DNA of 64,000 nucleotides from Candidatus Limnocylindrales bacterium (GCA_035626395.1 DASPNR010000031.1:248001-312000), one strand, 5' to 3'. Counted from the stretch's first letter, positions 17,075-26,773 are shown. The notes: generated from the letters alone by a model not told the origin. Translations and numbers: made by a program.

Positions 17075-18226
17075 TCAGGCCCGCAGCGTGCGGAAGAATT
17101 CGGCCACGTCGCGTGCCAGCAGCTCCGGCTCCTCCATCGCCGCGAAGTGCCCGCCCGAGGGCATCACCGTCCAGCGCCGGATGTCGTAGAGGCGCTCGGC
17201 CCATGCCCGCGGCGGATTGAAGATCTCGCGCGGGAAGACCGCGCACGCCGCCGGCACGTTCACTCGCGCTTCGACCTCGCCGAAGCGGCCGGAGGCCTGG
17301 CTCTCGTAATACAGCCGCGCCGCCGACGCTGCGCTCCTGGTCAGCCAGTACAGCGTCACGTTGGCGAGCAGCTCATCCTTGGTGAAGCGGCGCTCGACTT
17401 CTCCGTCGCAGTCGCTCCAGGCGCGGAACTTGTGGACGATCCACGCGCACAGCGCCGCCGGCGAATCGGTGTGCGCGACGCCGATCAGGTCGGGTTCGCG
17501 TCCCTGCACCTTCTGATACGCCGTGCCCGTGCTCATGTAGTCGCGCGCCTTCATCAGCGACGCGAGCTCCTGGTCCGAAAGGTCGCCGATCCCCTCCTTG
17601 GGCGGCCGCACGACCATGAGATTGAGATGGATGCCGGCGCAGTGCTGGGGATCGAGCAGTCCGACGTACGAGGTCGCCATCGCGCCCCAGTCGCCGCCTT
17701 GCGCGCCGTAGCGGTCGTATCCGAGCCGATGCATGAGCTGGACGAGCGTGCGCGCGACTTCCTTGATGTCGAAGCCCCGGCGCTGCGGCGCCTGCGAGAA
17801 CCCGTAGCCGGGAATGGACGGACAGACGACGTGGAACGCGTCGCGCGCGTCGCCGCCGAAGGCGGGCGGGTCGAGCAGACGCGGCAGGATCTTCATGAAC
17901 TCCAGGATCGACCCCGGCCATCCGTGCGTCAGCAGCAGCGGCATCGCGTTTGGATGCGGCGAGCGCTGATGAAGGAAGTGCAGATGCAGGCCGTCGATGG
18001 GCGTCACGAAGTGCGAGTACCGGGCCAGCTCACGCTCGACGGCGCGCCAATCGAAGCGGTCGCGCCAGTACGCAATGAGCTCCTTCAGGTAGGCGACGTC
18101 GATGCCGTAATCCCACCCGGCGCCCTCGATCGGTTCGGGAAGGCGCGTGCGCAGCAGCCGCTCGCGCAGATCCTGGAGAGCGTGGCGGGGAACCTCGATG
18201 CGAAAGGGCGTGACGGCTTCGTCCAT
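17075..18226 (-). CDS. Epoxide hydrolase, EHN-domain type (alpha/beta hydrolase)
   Basis: A 383-residue protein with an N-terminal EHN domain (~5-110) and an alpha/beta-hydrolase core. 'HGWPGS' (~101-106) forms the oxyanion region; Asp179 in 'GGDWGA' is the nucleophile that attacks the epoxide; Tyr306/Tyr307 in 'LYYES' are the lid tyrosines; His360 in 'SGGHFAA' is the catalytic base. It hydrolyses epoxides to diols, as in microsomal and juvenile-hormone-type enzymes. It is divergent from the P450 gene with only 54 bp between starts, so P450-made epoxides could be its substrate; this is inference from context. Confidence 0.9.
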   Translation of the reverse strand: MDEAVTPFRIEVPRHALQDLRERLLRTRLPEPIEGAGWDYGIDVAYLKELIAYWRDRFDWRAVERELARYSHFVTPIDGLHLHFLHQRSPHPNAMPLLLTHGWPGSILEFMKILPRLLDPPAFGGDARDAFHVVCPSIPGYGFSQAPQRRGFDIKEVARTLVQLMHRLGYDRYGAQGGDWGAMATSYVGLLDPQHCAGIHLNLMVVRPPKEGIGDLSDQELASLMKARDYMSTGTAYQKVQGREPDLIGVAHTDSPAALCAWIVHKFRAWSDCDGEVERRFTKDELLANVTLYWLTRSAASAARLYYESQASGRFGEVEARVNVPAACAVFPREIFNPPRAWAERLYDIRRWTVMPSGGHFAAMEEPELLARDVAEFFRTLRA

Positions 18227-18280
18227 GCGCCGCCTCTACACGGCAGCGGCGACTGGTGCGAGCGGGGCGGGCGCATAAGA

Positions 18281-19486
18281 ATGCGCGGCATGCCTGCCGC
18301 AATGTCGATCCTGTACGACCCCGACGGTTACGTGAACGGGCCGCCGCATGCCGAGCTCGCCAGGCTGCGGCGCGAGGAGCCGGTTTCCTGGCAGCACACC
18401 GGTGACGGCAACGGCTACTGGGCCGTCACGCGTCACGGTGACGTCGTCACCGTCTCCACCGATCCCGTCGCCTACTCCTCCGAGCGCGGCTCGGTGATGA
18501 TCGAGGACCTCGAGCCGCACGTGCTCGAGATGACGCGCTCGATGCTGCTCATGATGGATCCGCCTGCGCACGGGCGTTACCGCCGCATGGTGCTGCATGC
18601 GTTCACGCCGCGGATGGTCGATGCGCTCGAGCCGCGCATTCGCGAGCTGACGCGCGCGATCCTGGAGCGCGCCGCGCAGCGGCGCGACGTCGAGCTCGTG
18701 CACGAGGTGGCGGCGGCGCTTCCCGTGCAGGTGATCGGCGAGCTGATGGGCATCCCGCAGGCGGACTGGCCGCAGATCCAGGCGTGGGCCGAGCAGCTCA
18801 CCGGCTCACAGGACCCGGAAGTCAATCCGGGCGGCAACGAAGCGGAGGCCTCGTTCGCCATGGGTGCGTATGCGGTGGGCCTGGGCAGCGAGCGGCGCGG
18901 CAAGAGCGGCAGCGACCTGACCACCGCCATCGTCAACGCCAACGTCGACGGGCACACGATGACGGATTTCGAGTTCGGCGCGTTCTTCGTCCAGATCGTC
19001 ACGGCCGGCAACGACACCAGCAGGACGCTGCTGTCGAACGCGGTGGACGTGCTGCTCGACCATCGGGCCGCCATGGATGAGCTTCGGGCCGATTCCGCGA
19101 TGATTGCGGGCGCGGTCGAAGAGGTGCTGCGCTACGCCAATCCCCTTCACTATTTCCGCCGCACGGCCATGCGCGACGTGCGCCTTGGCGGCGCGGACAT
19201 CCGTGAAGGCGACAAGGTGGTGCTCTATTACACGTCGGCCAATCGCGACGAGGCCGTCTTCGAGCGTCCCGACGTGTTCGACGTACGCCGGCATCCCAAT
19301 CCGCATCTCGCGTTCGGATTCGGCGAGCACTTCTGCATCGGCGCCAAGCTGGCGCGGCTGGAAGGGCGGGTGTTTCTCGAGGAGCTGCTGTCGCGCTTCG
19401 CTGCGATCGAACGCACCGGCCCGGCACGTCGGCAGCGTTCCAATCTCAACAACGCGCTGAAGAGCCTGCCGGTGCGGCTGCGATGA
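18281..19486 (+). CDS. Cytochrome P450
   Basis: A 401-residue soluble bacterial P450. The I-helix oxygen-binding motif 'TAGNDTSR' is near residues 240-247, the ExxR motif is E281-R284 in 'EEVLR', and the haem-ligand loop 'FGFGEHFCIG' places the thiolate at about Cys352. 'MMDPPAHGRYRRMV' is the B'-C region. The pattern resembles bacterial CYPs that hydroxylate steroids, fatty acids or terpenoids. In-frame ATGs at 18281, 18290 and 18302 are all possible; the first is given here. The gene is divergent from the epoxide hydrolase. No dedicated ferredoxin or reductase is adjacent, so electrons must come from elsewhere. Confidence 0.92.
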   Translation: MRGMPAAMSILYDPDGYVNGPPHAELARLRREEPVSWQHTGDGNGYWAVTRHGDVVTVSTDPVAYSSERGSVMIEDLEPHVLEMTRSMLLMMDPPAHGRYRRMVLHAFTPRMVDALEPRIRELTRAILERAAQRRDVELVHEVAAALPVQVIGELMGIPQADWPQIQAWAEQLTGSQDPEVNPGGNEAEASFAMGAYAVGLGSERRGKSGSDLTTAIVNANVDGHTMTDFEFGAFFVQIVTAGNDTSRTLLSNAVDVLLDHRAAMDELRADSAMIAGAVEEVLRYANPLHYFRRTAMRDVRLGGADIREGDKVVLYYTSANRDEAVFERPDVFDVRRHPNPHLAFGFGEHFCIGAKLARLEGRVFLEELLSRFAAIERTGPARRQRSNLNNALKSLPVRLR

Positions 19487-19541
19487 GCTGCGGGGCGGCG
19501 CTCGACCGCGCCGCGGCCGCGGAGGCGGCGACGTTTGACCT

Positions 19542-20012
19542 TCAGCGCTCCAGCACCGGCGGTGGCGGCAGCCCCTGCGCCTCGCACATCATCCGGTAGT
19601 AGGCCAGCGTGGTCGGTCCGTCATCCACGCGCACGATCATGGCGCCGTCGTCGCCGAGGACCAGGTTGGCGCCGCGCATGACGAACAGTACGTCGGCCGG
19701 CTCGGTGGCCTCGCCCGGTACCATCAACGTATGCACGGAGCCGGCGGGCTCGTAGATGTAGGTGCCGGCGGGATAGTCGATGCCGTATTCGAGGTAGCGC
19801 CACGACCCGGAGATCGTGAAGCCGTGCACGTCGCCGGTGTGACGATGCTTCTCGATGCTGGTGCCGGGTGCGAAGCGGTTGCGCACCACCCACAGTCCCT
19901 CGCTGGCCACCACGCGCAGGACCTTGAGCTCGATGCCTTCCCAGACCGTCAGCCACGGCAGCGCGTCATCGGGTGCGCAGCCCACCATGGCTGCCGACAA
20001 TGCGTCGCTCAT
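19542..20012 (-). CDS. Cupin-fold protein, dihydroxyacetophenone-dioxygenase-like
   Basis: A 156-residue cupin. The two cupin motifs are visible: 'HRHTGDVHGFTISG' (His residues and a downstream Gly, metal-binding motif 1, ~56-69) and 'AGSVHTLMVPG' (motif 2 His, ~90-100). The overall layout, including 'GSWRYLEYGIDYPAGTYIYEPAG', resembles 2,4'-dihydroxyacetophenone dioxygenase-like cupins that bind Fe. It could be a ring-cleaving or C-C-cleaving dioxygenase, or a non-enzymatic cupin. It lies 74 bp downstream of the acyltransferase on the same strand, possibly co-transcribed. Confidence 0.75.
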   Translation of the reverse strand: MSDALSAAMVGCAPDDALPWLTVWEGIELKVLRVVASEGLWVVRNRFAPGTSIEKHRHTGDVHGFTISGSWRYLEYGIDYPAGTYIYEPAGSVHTLMVPGEATEPADVLFVMRGANLVLGDDGAMIVRVDDGPTTLAYYRMMCEAQGLPPPPVLER

Positions 20013-20086
20013 GGCGTGCACTGTGGCCGTGCCGCCGGCACCGGGCAAGCTCGAAGCGGAGCTGTGGTCGCGCCCCGCCGCGCGCG

Positions 20087-21502
20087 TCACGCGGCGATGT
20101 CGACGCTGCCCTCGGCCGCAATGCCGGCTCGCGCCGCGAGATCGGCACAGGCCTCGGCAATGCCGTCCCGCAAGCGGGCGCCGGCGCGCGCGAACGCGGA
20201 GTCGACGTGGAAGCCCCAGCCGACCTGCCCGTCGTAGCTGAGCACGGCGATGCCGAGTCCCTGCCCGTGGAACAGCGGCACCAGCGGCGTGGCCGTCACC
20301 ATGCGATGGTTGAACAGATACAGCGACGCCTGCGGGCCCGGCACGTTGGTGACGATCAGGTTGAAGACCGGGCGCAGGCCCACGAGCCACTCGACATTGG
20401 CGAGCAGGGAAGGCGCGAGCGCATTGGCCAGCTCCTCGACCAGGAGCGTGCCCTCGACTTCGCCCGAGCTCTTCTGCTCGCGCGTTGCGCGGGCCACCGC
20501 AGCAAGCCGTTCCTCGACCGACACGGGCGACGTCGGCAGGTCCACCAGCATGCCGGCGACGCGGTTGCCCAAGGCCAGCACGCTGGCACTGGCGCTGGCG
20601 CCGACCGGACAGTACGCGCGAATCGATTCGCCCTCTCCGTGAAGGTCGGGGCAACGCGCGAACCCGTCGGCCACCAGCGCTAGGACGACGTCATTGACGG
20701 TGGCGCCGTAGCGGCGGCCGATGCCACGCAGTGTCTGCAGGCTGCAGGTCCACGACAGCAGCCGGCGGCTGGACCCGGCCGGCTCGTCGAACACGGTCGG
20801 CGTCAACGAAGTCGTGGCTTTGCCGAGAACGGAGCCGACGGTCGCCGCGAGACGGCCGCTTTCGGCCAGCAGCGACTGCGGCGAGGCCCAGGTCTGACGC
20901 ACGAGCCGTGCAGCGATGGCGGCGGCGCCGCCGATGCGGCTGGCGGCGGCGTCCGCAAGAAGCTCGAGCCCGCCTGGAGCCGGCTGCGGCGACCACGGCT
21001 CGGCGGCCGCAGGCGCATCGAACGGCGTCGCAGACAGGATCGCCGCCAGCAGCGCGGCGCCGCCGAGCCCGTCGACCAGGCAGTGATGCGTCTTGCAGGC
21101 CAGCACCACCTGTCCGCCTGCAAGTCCTTGGATCAGCCACACTTCCCACAGCGGCTGCGTCCTGGGCAGCGGCTGCGAGAAGATCCATGCCAGCATCTCT
21201 TCGAGCTGCTGCGGCGTTCCCGGCCCCGGAAGCGAGACCGCGCGCACGTGACGCGTGAGGTCGAAGGCGGCGTCGTCGATCCAGACAGGATGGCCTTCGA
21301 GCGGAACCCACGCGATCTTTCGACGATAGCGCGGCACGAGGTCGAGGCGGGCAGCAATGTGGTCGCGCAGTGCGCCGATGTCGACGCCGCCGCCGGCGGC
21401 GTCGAAGAGGCACGCCGCGCCGATGTGCATCGGCGTGCGGTCGCTCTCGCAGTCCAGGAAGAAGCGGTCCAGCGCGCTCAGGCGCTCGCAGAACGTCGTC
21501 AT
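20087..21502 (-). CDS. Wax ester synthase/diacylglycerol acyltransferase (WS/DGAT)
   Basis: A 471-residue acyltransferase. The catalytic motif HHxxxDG is present as 'HHCLVDGLGG' (His139-His140, Asp144), preceded by 'PLWEVWLIQGL' and followed by the C-terminal 'NLIVTNVPGP' segment conserved in bacterial WS/DGAT proteins. It esterifies long-chain alcohols or diacylglycerol with acyl-CoA to make storage wax esters or triacylglycerols at the membrane surface. ATG 21502 was chosen because 'CERLSALDRFFLDCES' is the typical N-terminus; earlier in-frame sequence is unrelated. It is divergent from the MscS gene across a 311-bp gap. Confidence 0.92.
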   Translation of the reverse strand: MTTFCERLSALDRFFLDCESDRTPMHIGAACLFDAAGGGVDIGALRDHIAARLDLVPRYRRKIAWVPLEGHPVWIDDAAFDLTRHVRAVSLPGPGTPQQLEEMLAWIFSQPLPRTQPLWEVWLIQGLAGGQVVLACKTHHCLVDGLGGAALLAAILSATPFDAPAAAEPWSPQPAPGGLELLADAAASRIGGAAAIAARLVRQTWASPQSLLAESGRLAATVGSVLGKATTSLTPTVFDEPAGSSRRLLSWTCSLQTLRGIGRRYGATVNDVVLALVADGFARCPDLHGEGESIRAYCPVGASASASVLALGNRVAGMLVDLPTSPVSVEERLAAVARATREQKSSGEVEGTLLVEELANALAPSLLANVEWLVGLRPVFNLIVTNVPGPQASLYLFNHRMVTATPLVPLFHGQGLGIAVLSYDGQVGWGFHVDSAFARAGARLRDGIAEACADLAARAGIAAEGSVDIAA

Positions 21503-21813
21503 GGCGGCCCCCAACCGGTACTCGCGCGCACCGCGCGGCGTGGAGTGGAAAAGGGAATCGAACCAACCACGGTCCGCGCGGGCGCCGCGAGCGACTTGGC
21601 CCTGAGTATCTGCAGAACGCACGAGCGCAGCATGGACCATGCCACGCGCGGATTTGGAAAAGCTCCGTATGCCACGGAGTTGCGCACACGACGCCCGCCG
21701 CGCGCTCGTGCGAAGCTGCAACAGCGGGAAGTTACGCAAGGCCGCGCCGGTTCGTTCGCCCGCTCGCGTACGCTAAAGCGCACATCGGCGAGCACGCCGC
21801 AGGCCTTGGGTCC
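21503..21813. other. Intergenic gap between divergent acyltransferase and MscS genes
   Basis: A 311-bp gap without a supportable gene. A string resembling a tRNA T-loop on the minus strand (near 21533-21545) was checked and its flanks do not pair as a T-stem. A short inverted CATGG/CCATG occurs near 21628-21641. Divergent promoters must lie here but no convincing -35/-10 pair stands out. Confidence 0.5.
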
Positions 21814-24800
21814 ATGTCGAAACGTTTCTGCATGAAGTCGTCGCGGCCCTGGCTTGGTCGGGCGGCCGCGGCCTGCGCCTTCCTTCTCGCGGCCGGAGCC
21901 CTGCAGGCGCACGCACAGTCGAACGGTCAGCAGACCATCCGCATCGCCACCGGTCTGACGCTGGACGTCGAGTCGATCCAGGAACGAATCAAGAAGGTCC
22001 AGGCTAGCGAGCGCCTGGACGCCGATACCAAGGCGCAGGCCGTTCGCGACTACGAGGAGGCGATCGAGCAGCTCGAGCTGGCCGCGCAGTGGCAGCGCCG
22101 CCTCGACGCCCTGCACACGTTCCAGCGGGAGCAGCCGCGGCTGAACGCGGCGGCCCGGCGCGAGCTGCAGGCCGGGGTTGTCGGCGAGGCGGCCGCCATT
22201 CCCCCCGACGCGTCCTTGGAGGCCCTCGACACGCGCCTGTCCGAAGCTTCGGCCGCGCTCGAATCGCTGCGATCGAGCGCCGCGCGCATCGACGAGGAGC
22301 TGCGGCAGCTCGCCGAGCGCCGGCTGCGACTGCCGGGCGAACTGGCGACGCTGCGGCTGAGCCGCGAGCACTTCCTCGGCGGCCTGGAGCTTCCTTCCAT
22401 GCCGACCTCTGCCGCCGAAACCTCGCTGGCGCACCAGGCCGCGCGCCTTGCCGAGGATCGCCTGGCGATGCGGCGGCAGGAGGCGCTCGAGCTGGAGCTG
22501 GCCAGCCTGGAGACGCGCCGCGAACTGCTGGAGTCGGCGCGCGAGCTGATGCGGGGCAAGATTGAGGCGAAGCGGGCAGTGGTGGACTCTCTGTCGGCTG
22601 CCGTGGCCGACCGGCGCTCGGCCGAGGCGCAGAAGGCGGCCGAAGAGGCCAGCGCGGTGCAGGCGTCCCTCGAGCGCGTGCATCCGGTGCTCGGCAAGCT
22701 TGCGCAGGAGAGCACGCGGCTCGCTTCGCGCCGCAGCGGCCCCGAAGGCCTGGTGCACGCGATCGAAGCTGCCGGCGCCGAGCTCGCCAGCACCGGCCAG
22801 CTCCTGATCAGCATTCAGGAGCGCGCGCAGGGTGTGCGTCAGAAGGCGCAGGCCGCCGATTTCAGCAATGCCGTCGGCCTGCTGCTTCGAAAGGAACGCG
22901 CCGAGCTGCCGGACATCGCCGAAGCGCGTGGCCGCATCCGAGCGCGCCAGCCCGTCATGTCCGATGCCCAGCTGCAGCTGCTGACGCTCGAGGACCTGCG
23001 CGCCGGTCTTCCGCAGCTGGAAGCGGAGGTTCGCCAGATCCTGGACGAGCAGGGGCCGGCGCTGGCCGGTGAACGCACCACGATCGAGCGCGCCGCAGCC
23101 GACGTCCTGCGCACGCGCCGCGAATACCTCGATGCGCTGATCCGCGATTCCAACACCTACTTCGCCACGCTCGTCGATCTCGATGCGCGCGAACGCCAGC
23201 TCGTCGATGCCGTCGAGAGCTACACGCGCTTCCTCGATGAGAACGTCTTGTGGATCCGCGATACCACGCTGCCGCGTCTGAGCGGCCTGCGCGAAGTCGG
23301 CGCGGCGGCGGCGTGGGCGGCCGATCCCGGCAACGCCGCGGCGCTGGTCGCGCGCGTTCGGGACAAGGCGCGCACCGACCCGCTTTTCGTTTCGCTGGCG
23401 CTGCTCGGCTGGGCGGCTGCGGCGCTGCTGCGGTGGCGCGCGCGCCGTCGCCATCGGCAGATCTACCAGAGTCGCGGCGCAGGCTTCGGCGGGCCCCTGG
23501 CGGCAACCGTGCAGATGCTGGCGCTCAACGCGTACCTGGCGGCGCTGTGGCCCGCACTCATGCTGATCGCGGCATGGATGATCGAGTCGGCGCCGTCGTT
23601 GGCCGACGACTACTCGCGCGCCGTCGCCGAAACGCTTCAGCGAACGGCGCCGATGCTGTTCGGCCTCGAGTTCCTGCGCCGCGCGGCGGCTGCGCGCGGC
23701 CCGGGCCGGGCGTTCCTGGCATTCCCGGAGACGGCGCTGGCGGTGGCGCGGCGCCAGATCATGGTGCTCGAGGCGCTGCTGCTGCCGGCCTTCGCCATCG
23801 CGTTCTTCTTCGACAATCAGCCCGAGAAGAGCTGGGCCGACTCGATCGGCCGCATCGCATTCCTGACCGGCGTGGTCACGATCGCGACCTGTGCGAATCG
23901 GGCGCTTCATCCCGGCGGTGCCCTCGGTGCGACGCTGCAGCGTCGTGCCGAGCTGCCCTGGGTCAAGCGCTTCCTCGCGCGCGCCTACCGCATCCCGCTG
24001 CTGATCGGTGCCACCATCGGCGGCCTCTCGCTGGCCGGCTACGACTTCACCGCGCGGGAGATCGCGCAGCGCCTGTGGTGGACGGGCTGGTGGGTGTTCC
24101 TGTTCGTGCTGACCAATGCGGTGCTGGTGCGGTGGCTGGCTCGCGCGCGGCAGAGCGTCGCGGAGCGCAAGGTCGAGGAGGGACGCACCATCACGGTCGC
24201 GCGTGACGAAGGCGAGGTCGAGGTCGTCGAGGACACGACCGACCTTTCCGTCATCGGCGTGCAGACGCGCCAGCTCCTGCGGCTGCTGGTCGGCGCGGGG
24301 CTGGCCATCAGCATCTTCGTCGTGTGGTCGGACGTGGTGCCGGCGTTGCGCGGGCTCGAGCGCATCGAGCTGTGGTCGGTGACGGCGCTGGTCGAGCAGC
24401 CTGGCAGCGGCGCCGAGGCCGGCAAGCCGGTCGAGACGCGCGTGCCGGTGACGGCGGCCAATCTCGTCGTGGCCATCGTCGCGCTGGTGTTCGTCGTGGT
24501 GGGCAGCCGCAACCTGCCCGCGCTGCTCGAGATGATGATCCTGCAGCGAGCAACGGTCGATCAGGGCCTGCGTTACGCCATCGCGACGCTGGCGCGGTAC
24601 GTGATCGCCGTCGTCGGCAGCATCGTCCTCTTCCGTAATCTCGGCGTGGCATGGTCGCACGTGCAGTGGCTGGTGGCGGCAGTCTCGGTCGGCCTGGGTT
24701 TCGGCCTGCAGGAGATCTTCGGCAACTTCGTCTCCGGTCTGATCCTGCTGCTGGAGCGGCCCATACGCGTCGGCGACACGGTCACGCTCGGCGGCGTCTC

Positions 24801-25269
24801 GGGCACGGTCAGCCGGATGAGCATGCGTGCCACGACCATCGTCGACTTCGACCGCAAGGAGCTGATCGTGCCGAACAAGGAGTTCATCACGGGACAGCTC
24901 GTCAACTGGTCGCTTTCCGACACGGTGCTGCGTCTGGTGGTTCCCTTGGCGGTCGCCTACGGCACCGACACGGCGCTGGTGGAGCGCCTGCTGCTGGAGG
25001 CGGCCAGGCAGTGTGCGGACGTGCTCGAGGAGCCGCGTGCCACCGCCGTGTGCGTTCGCTTCGGCGATGCCGGAATCGATTTCGAGCTGCGCGTATTCGT
25101 CGAAGGAACCGATGCGGTGGCGCGTGTGCGGCACGCCCTGCACGTCGAGATCGAGCGCAAGCTGCGGCTTGCCGGAATCGAGATCGCCTCTCCTCAGCGC
25201 GACGTGCGCATCCGTTCCGTCGACTCGCCGCTGCCGGTGGCGCTGCAGCCGAAGCCCGTCGCGACCTGA
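21814..25269 (+). CDS. Large mechanosensitive channel, MscK/KefA-like MscS family
   Basis: An 1151-residue inner-membrane channel. A signal-peptide-like segment (~10-35) is followed by ~500 residues of Ala/Glu/Arg-rich coiled coil predicted in the periplasm, then a cluster of about ten TM segments and the MscS core (~945-1130): the pore helix 'VSVGLGFGLQEIFGNFVSGL', the beta-domain 'RPIRVGDTVTLGGVSGTV' with 'ATTIVDFDRKELIVPNKEFI', and the C-terminal alpha/beta domain. Such channels open on hypo-osmotic shock; the long periplasmic region resembles MscK. ATG 21814 gives a good signal sequence; ATG 21832 is an alternative. Confidence 0.9.
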   Translation: MSKRFCMKSSRPWLGRAAAACAFLLAAGALQAHAQSNGQQTIRIATGLTLDVESIQERIKKVQASERLDADTKAQAVRDYEEAIEQLELAAQWQRRLDALHTFQREQPRLNAAARRELQAGVVGEAAAIPPDASLEALDTRLSEASAALESLRSSAARIDEELRQLAERRLRLPGELATLRLSREHFLGGLELPSMPTSAAETSLAHQAARLAEDRLAMRRQEALELELASLETRRELLESARELMRGKIEAKRAVVDSLSAAVADRRSAEAQKAAEEASAVQASLERVHPVLGKLAQESTRLASRRSGPEGLVHAIEAAGAELASTGQLLISIQERAQGVRQKAQAADFSNAVGLLLRKERAELPDIAEARGRIRARQPVMSDAQLQLLTLEDLRAGLPQLEAEVRQILDEQGPALAGERTTIERAAADVLRTRREYLDALIRDSNTYFATLVDLDARERQLVDAVESYTRFLDENVLWIRDTTLPRLSGLREVGAAAAWAADPGNAAALVARVRDKARTDPLFVSLALLGWAAAALLRWRARRRHRQIYQSRGAGFGGPLAATVQMLALNAYLAALWPALMLIAAWMIESAPSLADDYSRAVAETLQRTAPMLFGLEFLRRAAAARGPGRAFLAFPETALAVARRQIMVLEALLLPAFAIAFFFDNQPEKSWADSIGRIAFLTGVVTIATCANRALHPGGALGATLQRRAELPWVKRFLARAYRIPLLIGATIGGLSLAGYDFTAREIAQRLWWTGWWVFLFVLTNAVLVRWLARARQSVAERKVEEGRTITVARDEGEVEVVEDTTDLSVIGVQTRQLLRLLVGAGLAISIFVVWSDVVPALRGLERIELWSVTALVEQPGSGAEAGKPVETRVPVTAANLVVAIVALVFVVVGSRNLPALLEMMILQRATVDQGLRYAIATLARYVIAVVGSIVLFRNLGVAWSHVQWLVAAVSVGLGFGLQEIFGNFVSGLILLLERPIRVGDTVTLGGVSGTVSRMSMRATTIVDFDRKELIVPNKEFITGQLVNWSLSDTVLRLVVPLAVAYGTDTALVERLLLEAARQCADVLEEPRATAVCVRFGDAGIDFELRVFVEGTDAVARVRHALHVEIERKLRLAGIEIASPQRDVRIRSVDSPLPVALQPKPVAT

Positions 25270-25292
25270 TCCGCGGGCTGCCTCGCACGCCG

Positions 25293-25763
25293 ATGAGCAC
25301 CGCCGATTCCCATGCCGCTCCGCCGCGCCGCCCCGCCGTCACCGTTGCCGGGCGGCCGCGTTTCGTCGCGGTGCTGGCGACGGCTGCGCTGGGTGCGGTC
25401 GCCTACGACCTGTGGCGGCTGCTCACCGCGTCGTCCGCCGCTCCGGTGCACTGGCTCGGGCTCGACTTTCGTGGTGGCGCGGCCGTCGCCGCCGCCGCTG
25501 CGCGCATCGCCGTGCACGCCGTCGGCGCCTGGGGACTGTGGCAGCTGCGGCCATGGGGCCGCATGGCCGGGATGATCTACCTCGGTGCGCTGCTGGCCTC
25601 GATGCTGTTCCTGTGGCGGCCTGCGGGTTACGGCGCATCGTCGGCCGGAACCGCGCTGCTGTGGCAGATCTCGATGATTCCGCTATGCACGTTCTGCCTC
25701 ATGTACCTGTATCGCGGCCACAAGGACTTCGAGGCGCGCGGCCGCGCGCGCAACGACCCGTGA
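25293..25763 (+). CDS. Small polytopic membrane protein of unknown function
   Basis: A 156-residue protein with three to four hydrophobic segments (about 25-45, 65-85, 90-110 and 120-140) and charged termini. It begins 24 bp after the MscS gene and its stop overlaps the GTG start of the next gene (GTGA), so it belongs to that transcription unit. No family is recognised; no catalytic motif is visible. Confidence 0.65.
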   Translation: MSTADSHAAPPRRPAVTVAGRPRFVAVLATAALGAVAYDLWRLLTASSAAPVHWLGLDFRGGAAVAAAAARIAVHAVGAWGLWQLRPWGRMAGMIYLGALLASMLFLWRPAGYGASSAGTALLWQISMIPLCTFCLMYLYRGHKDFEARGRARNDP

Positions 25764-26632
25764 GCGCGCTGGCACGTCAGCGGGCGACCGAGCTGGAGCG
25801 CGGGCAGTATGCGCAGCGCATCGGCGGTCGCGTCGTGGCGCTGGGAGACGGAACCGCCGAGGTCGACGCGCCGTACCGGGACATTCACGCCAACACCTAC
25901 GGGCTGGTCCACGGCGGGATCGCCGCGTCGCTTGCATGCTGGGCCGGCGCGCTGGCAGCGTGGACGAGCCAGCGCGTGCAGCAGGAGACGGACTTGCTTC
26001 GGGGCCGCATGCTGTCGCTGCACGTCAACTACCTGGCCGTCGCGCGCGAGGAGGCACTGCGGGCCGTGGCGGTGGTCAGCCAGCGCGGCCGCGAAGCGGT
26101 GCATCTGCGCGCCGACGTCCTCGCCGGCGCTCGCCTCGTCGCGCAGGCGGCGATGGTTTATCGCATCGCGCTGCCGGTTCTCGCCTCCGCGCAGCCGATC
26201 TCCACGTACCTGGGCAGACGCCGCGCGTGGAGCGGGGGCGCGCTGGCGGGCCAGGCGCCGCTGCCCCTGGTCTCGCCGTTCATCCGCTCGGCCGGCATCG
26301 TTCTTCGGCGCTCCGATCGTGAGCTGGCTGCGATGACGATGCCGCTGGCGGGCAATGCCGATGCAGGCGGGATGCTGGACGAAGGCGCGCTGGTGGGCTG
26401 CATCGACACCTGCGCGGCGCTGGCGTGCAAGCCGTTCCACGAGGTCATCCCCAGCAAGAGCACGACGGTGTCGTTGTCGGTGGCGTTCGGCGAGCCGGTT
26501 GCCGACGATGTGGGCATGGTCGGCTGCCTCGAAGCGCGCGACGGCGAGATCTTCACCACCACCGTCGAAGCCAGCGCCGGCGACCATTCGCGCTGCGCCG
26601 CCTCTGCCGTCGTCGTCTATCGTTTCGCCTGA
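25760..26632 (+). CDS. Double-hotdog thioesterase-superfamily protein
   Basis: A 290-residue protein with two hotdog-like halves. The first contains 'ANTYGLVHGGIAASLACWAGALAAW' with the 'HGG' turn of PaaI-type thioesterases; the second contains 'GALVGCIDTCAALACKPF' at the equivalent helix and 'KSTTVSLSVAFGEPV' at the following strand. The fold points to acyl-CoA thioesterase or dehydratase-like activity. It starts at GTG 25760 in a 4-bp overlap with the preceding gene. The second half lacks the HGG motif, so only one active site may be functional. Confidence 0.65.
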   Translation: MSALARQRATELERGQYAQRIGGRVVALGDGTAEVDAPYRDIHANTYGLVHGGIAASLACWAGALAAWTSQRVQQETDLLRGRMLSLHVNYLAVAREEALRAVAVVSQRGREAVHLRADVLAGARLVAQAAMVYRIALPVLASAQPISTYLGRRRAWSGGALAGQAPLPLVSPFIRSAGIVLRRSDRELAAMTMPLAGNADAGGMLDEGALVGCIDTCAALACKPFHEVIPSKSTTVSLSVAFGEPVADDVGMVGCLEARDGEIFTTTVEASAGDHSRCAASAVVVYRFA

Positions 26633-26757
26633 AACGGGCAGCGCCGTGCCCGGCGGCTGCTGGCGCCTGGCGCTGGCGTGCATCCCCGTGCGACCGTCGC
26701 AGATCCCGCCACGCCGGCTTGCGCCGCCGTCCGCTGCCCGGCGCGCCGCGGCCTGCG

Positions 26758-26773
26758 GGTGGCAACGTTGCGC
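26758..26773 (+). repeat. Short intergenic palindromic repeat, copy 1
   Basis: GGTGGCAACGTTGCGC lies in the ~200-bp gap between the thioesterase-like gene and the Fe-S nuclease gene. It is one of several copies in the window of the pattern GGYGGCARCG...YTGCG and contains the self-complementary core GCAACGTTGC. Confidence 0.4.

Noticed and set aside
21525..21600. tRNA-like T-loop (minus strand GGTTCGATTCCC) upstream of the acyltransferase
   Set aside because: The bases flanking the loop do not form a T-stem, and no acceptor, D or anticodon arm could be paired.
21499..25143. Very long minus-strand open frame (over 1200 codons) opposite the MscS gene
   Set aside because: High GC removes stop codons on the opposite strand. 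The translation is low-complexity Arg/Gln/Asp-rich sequence with no motif, while the plus strand encodes a clear MscS-family channel.
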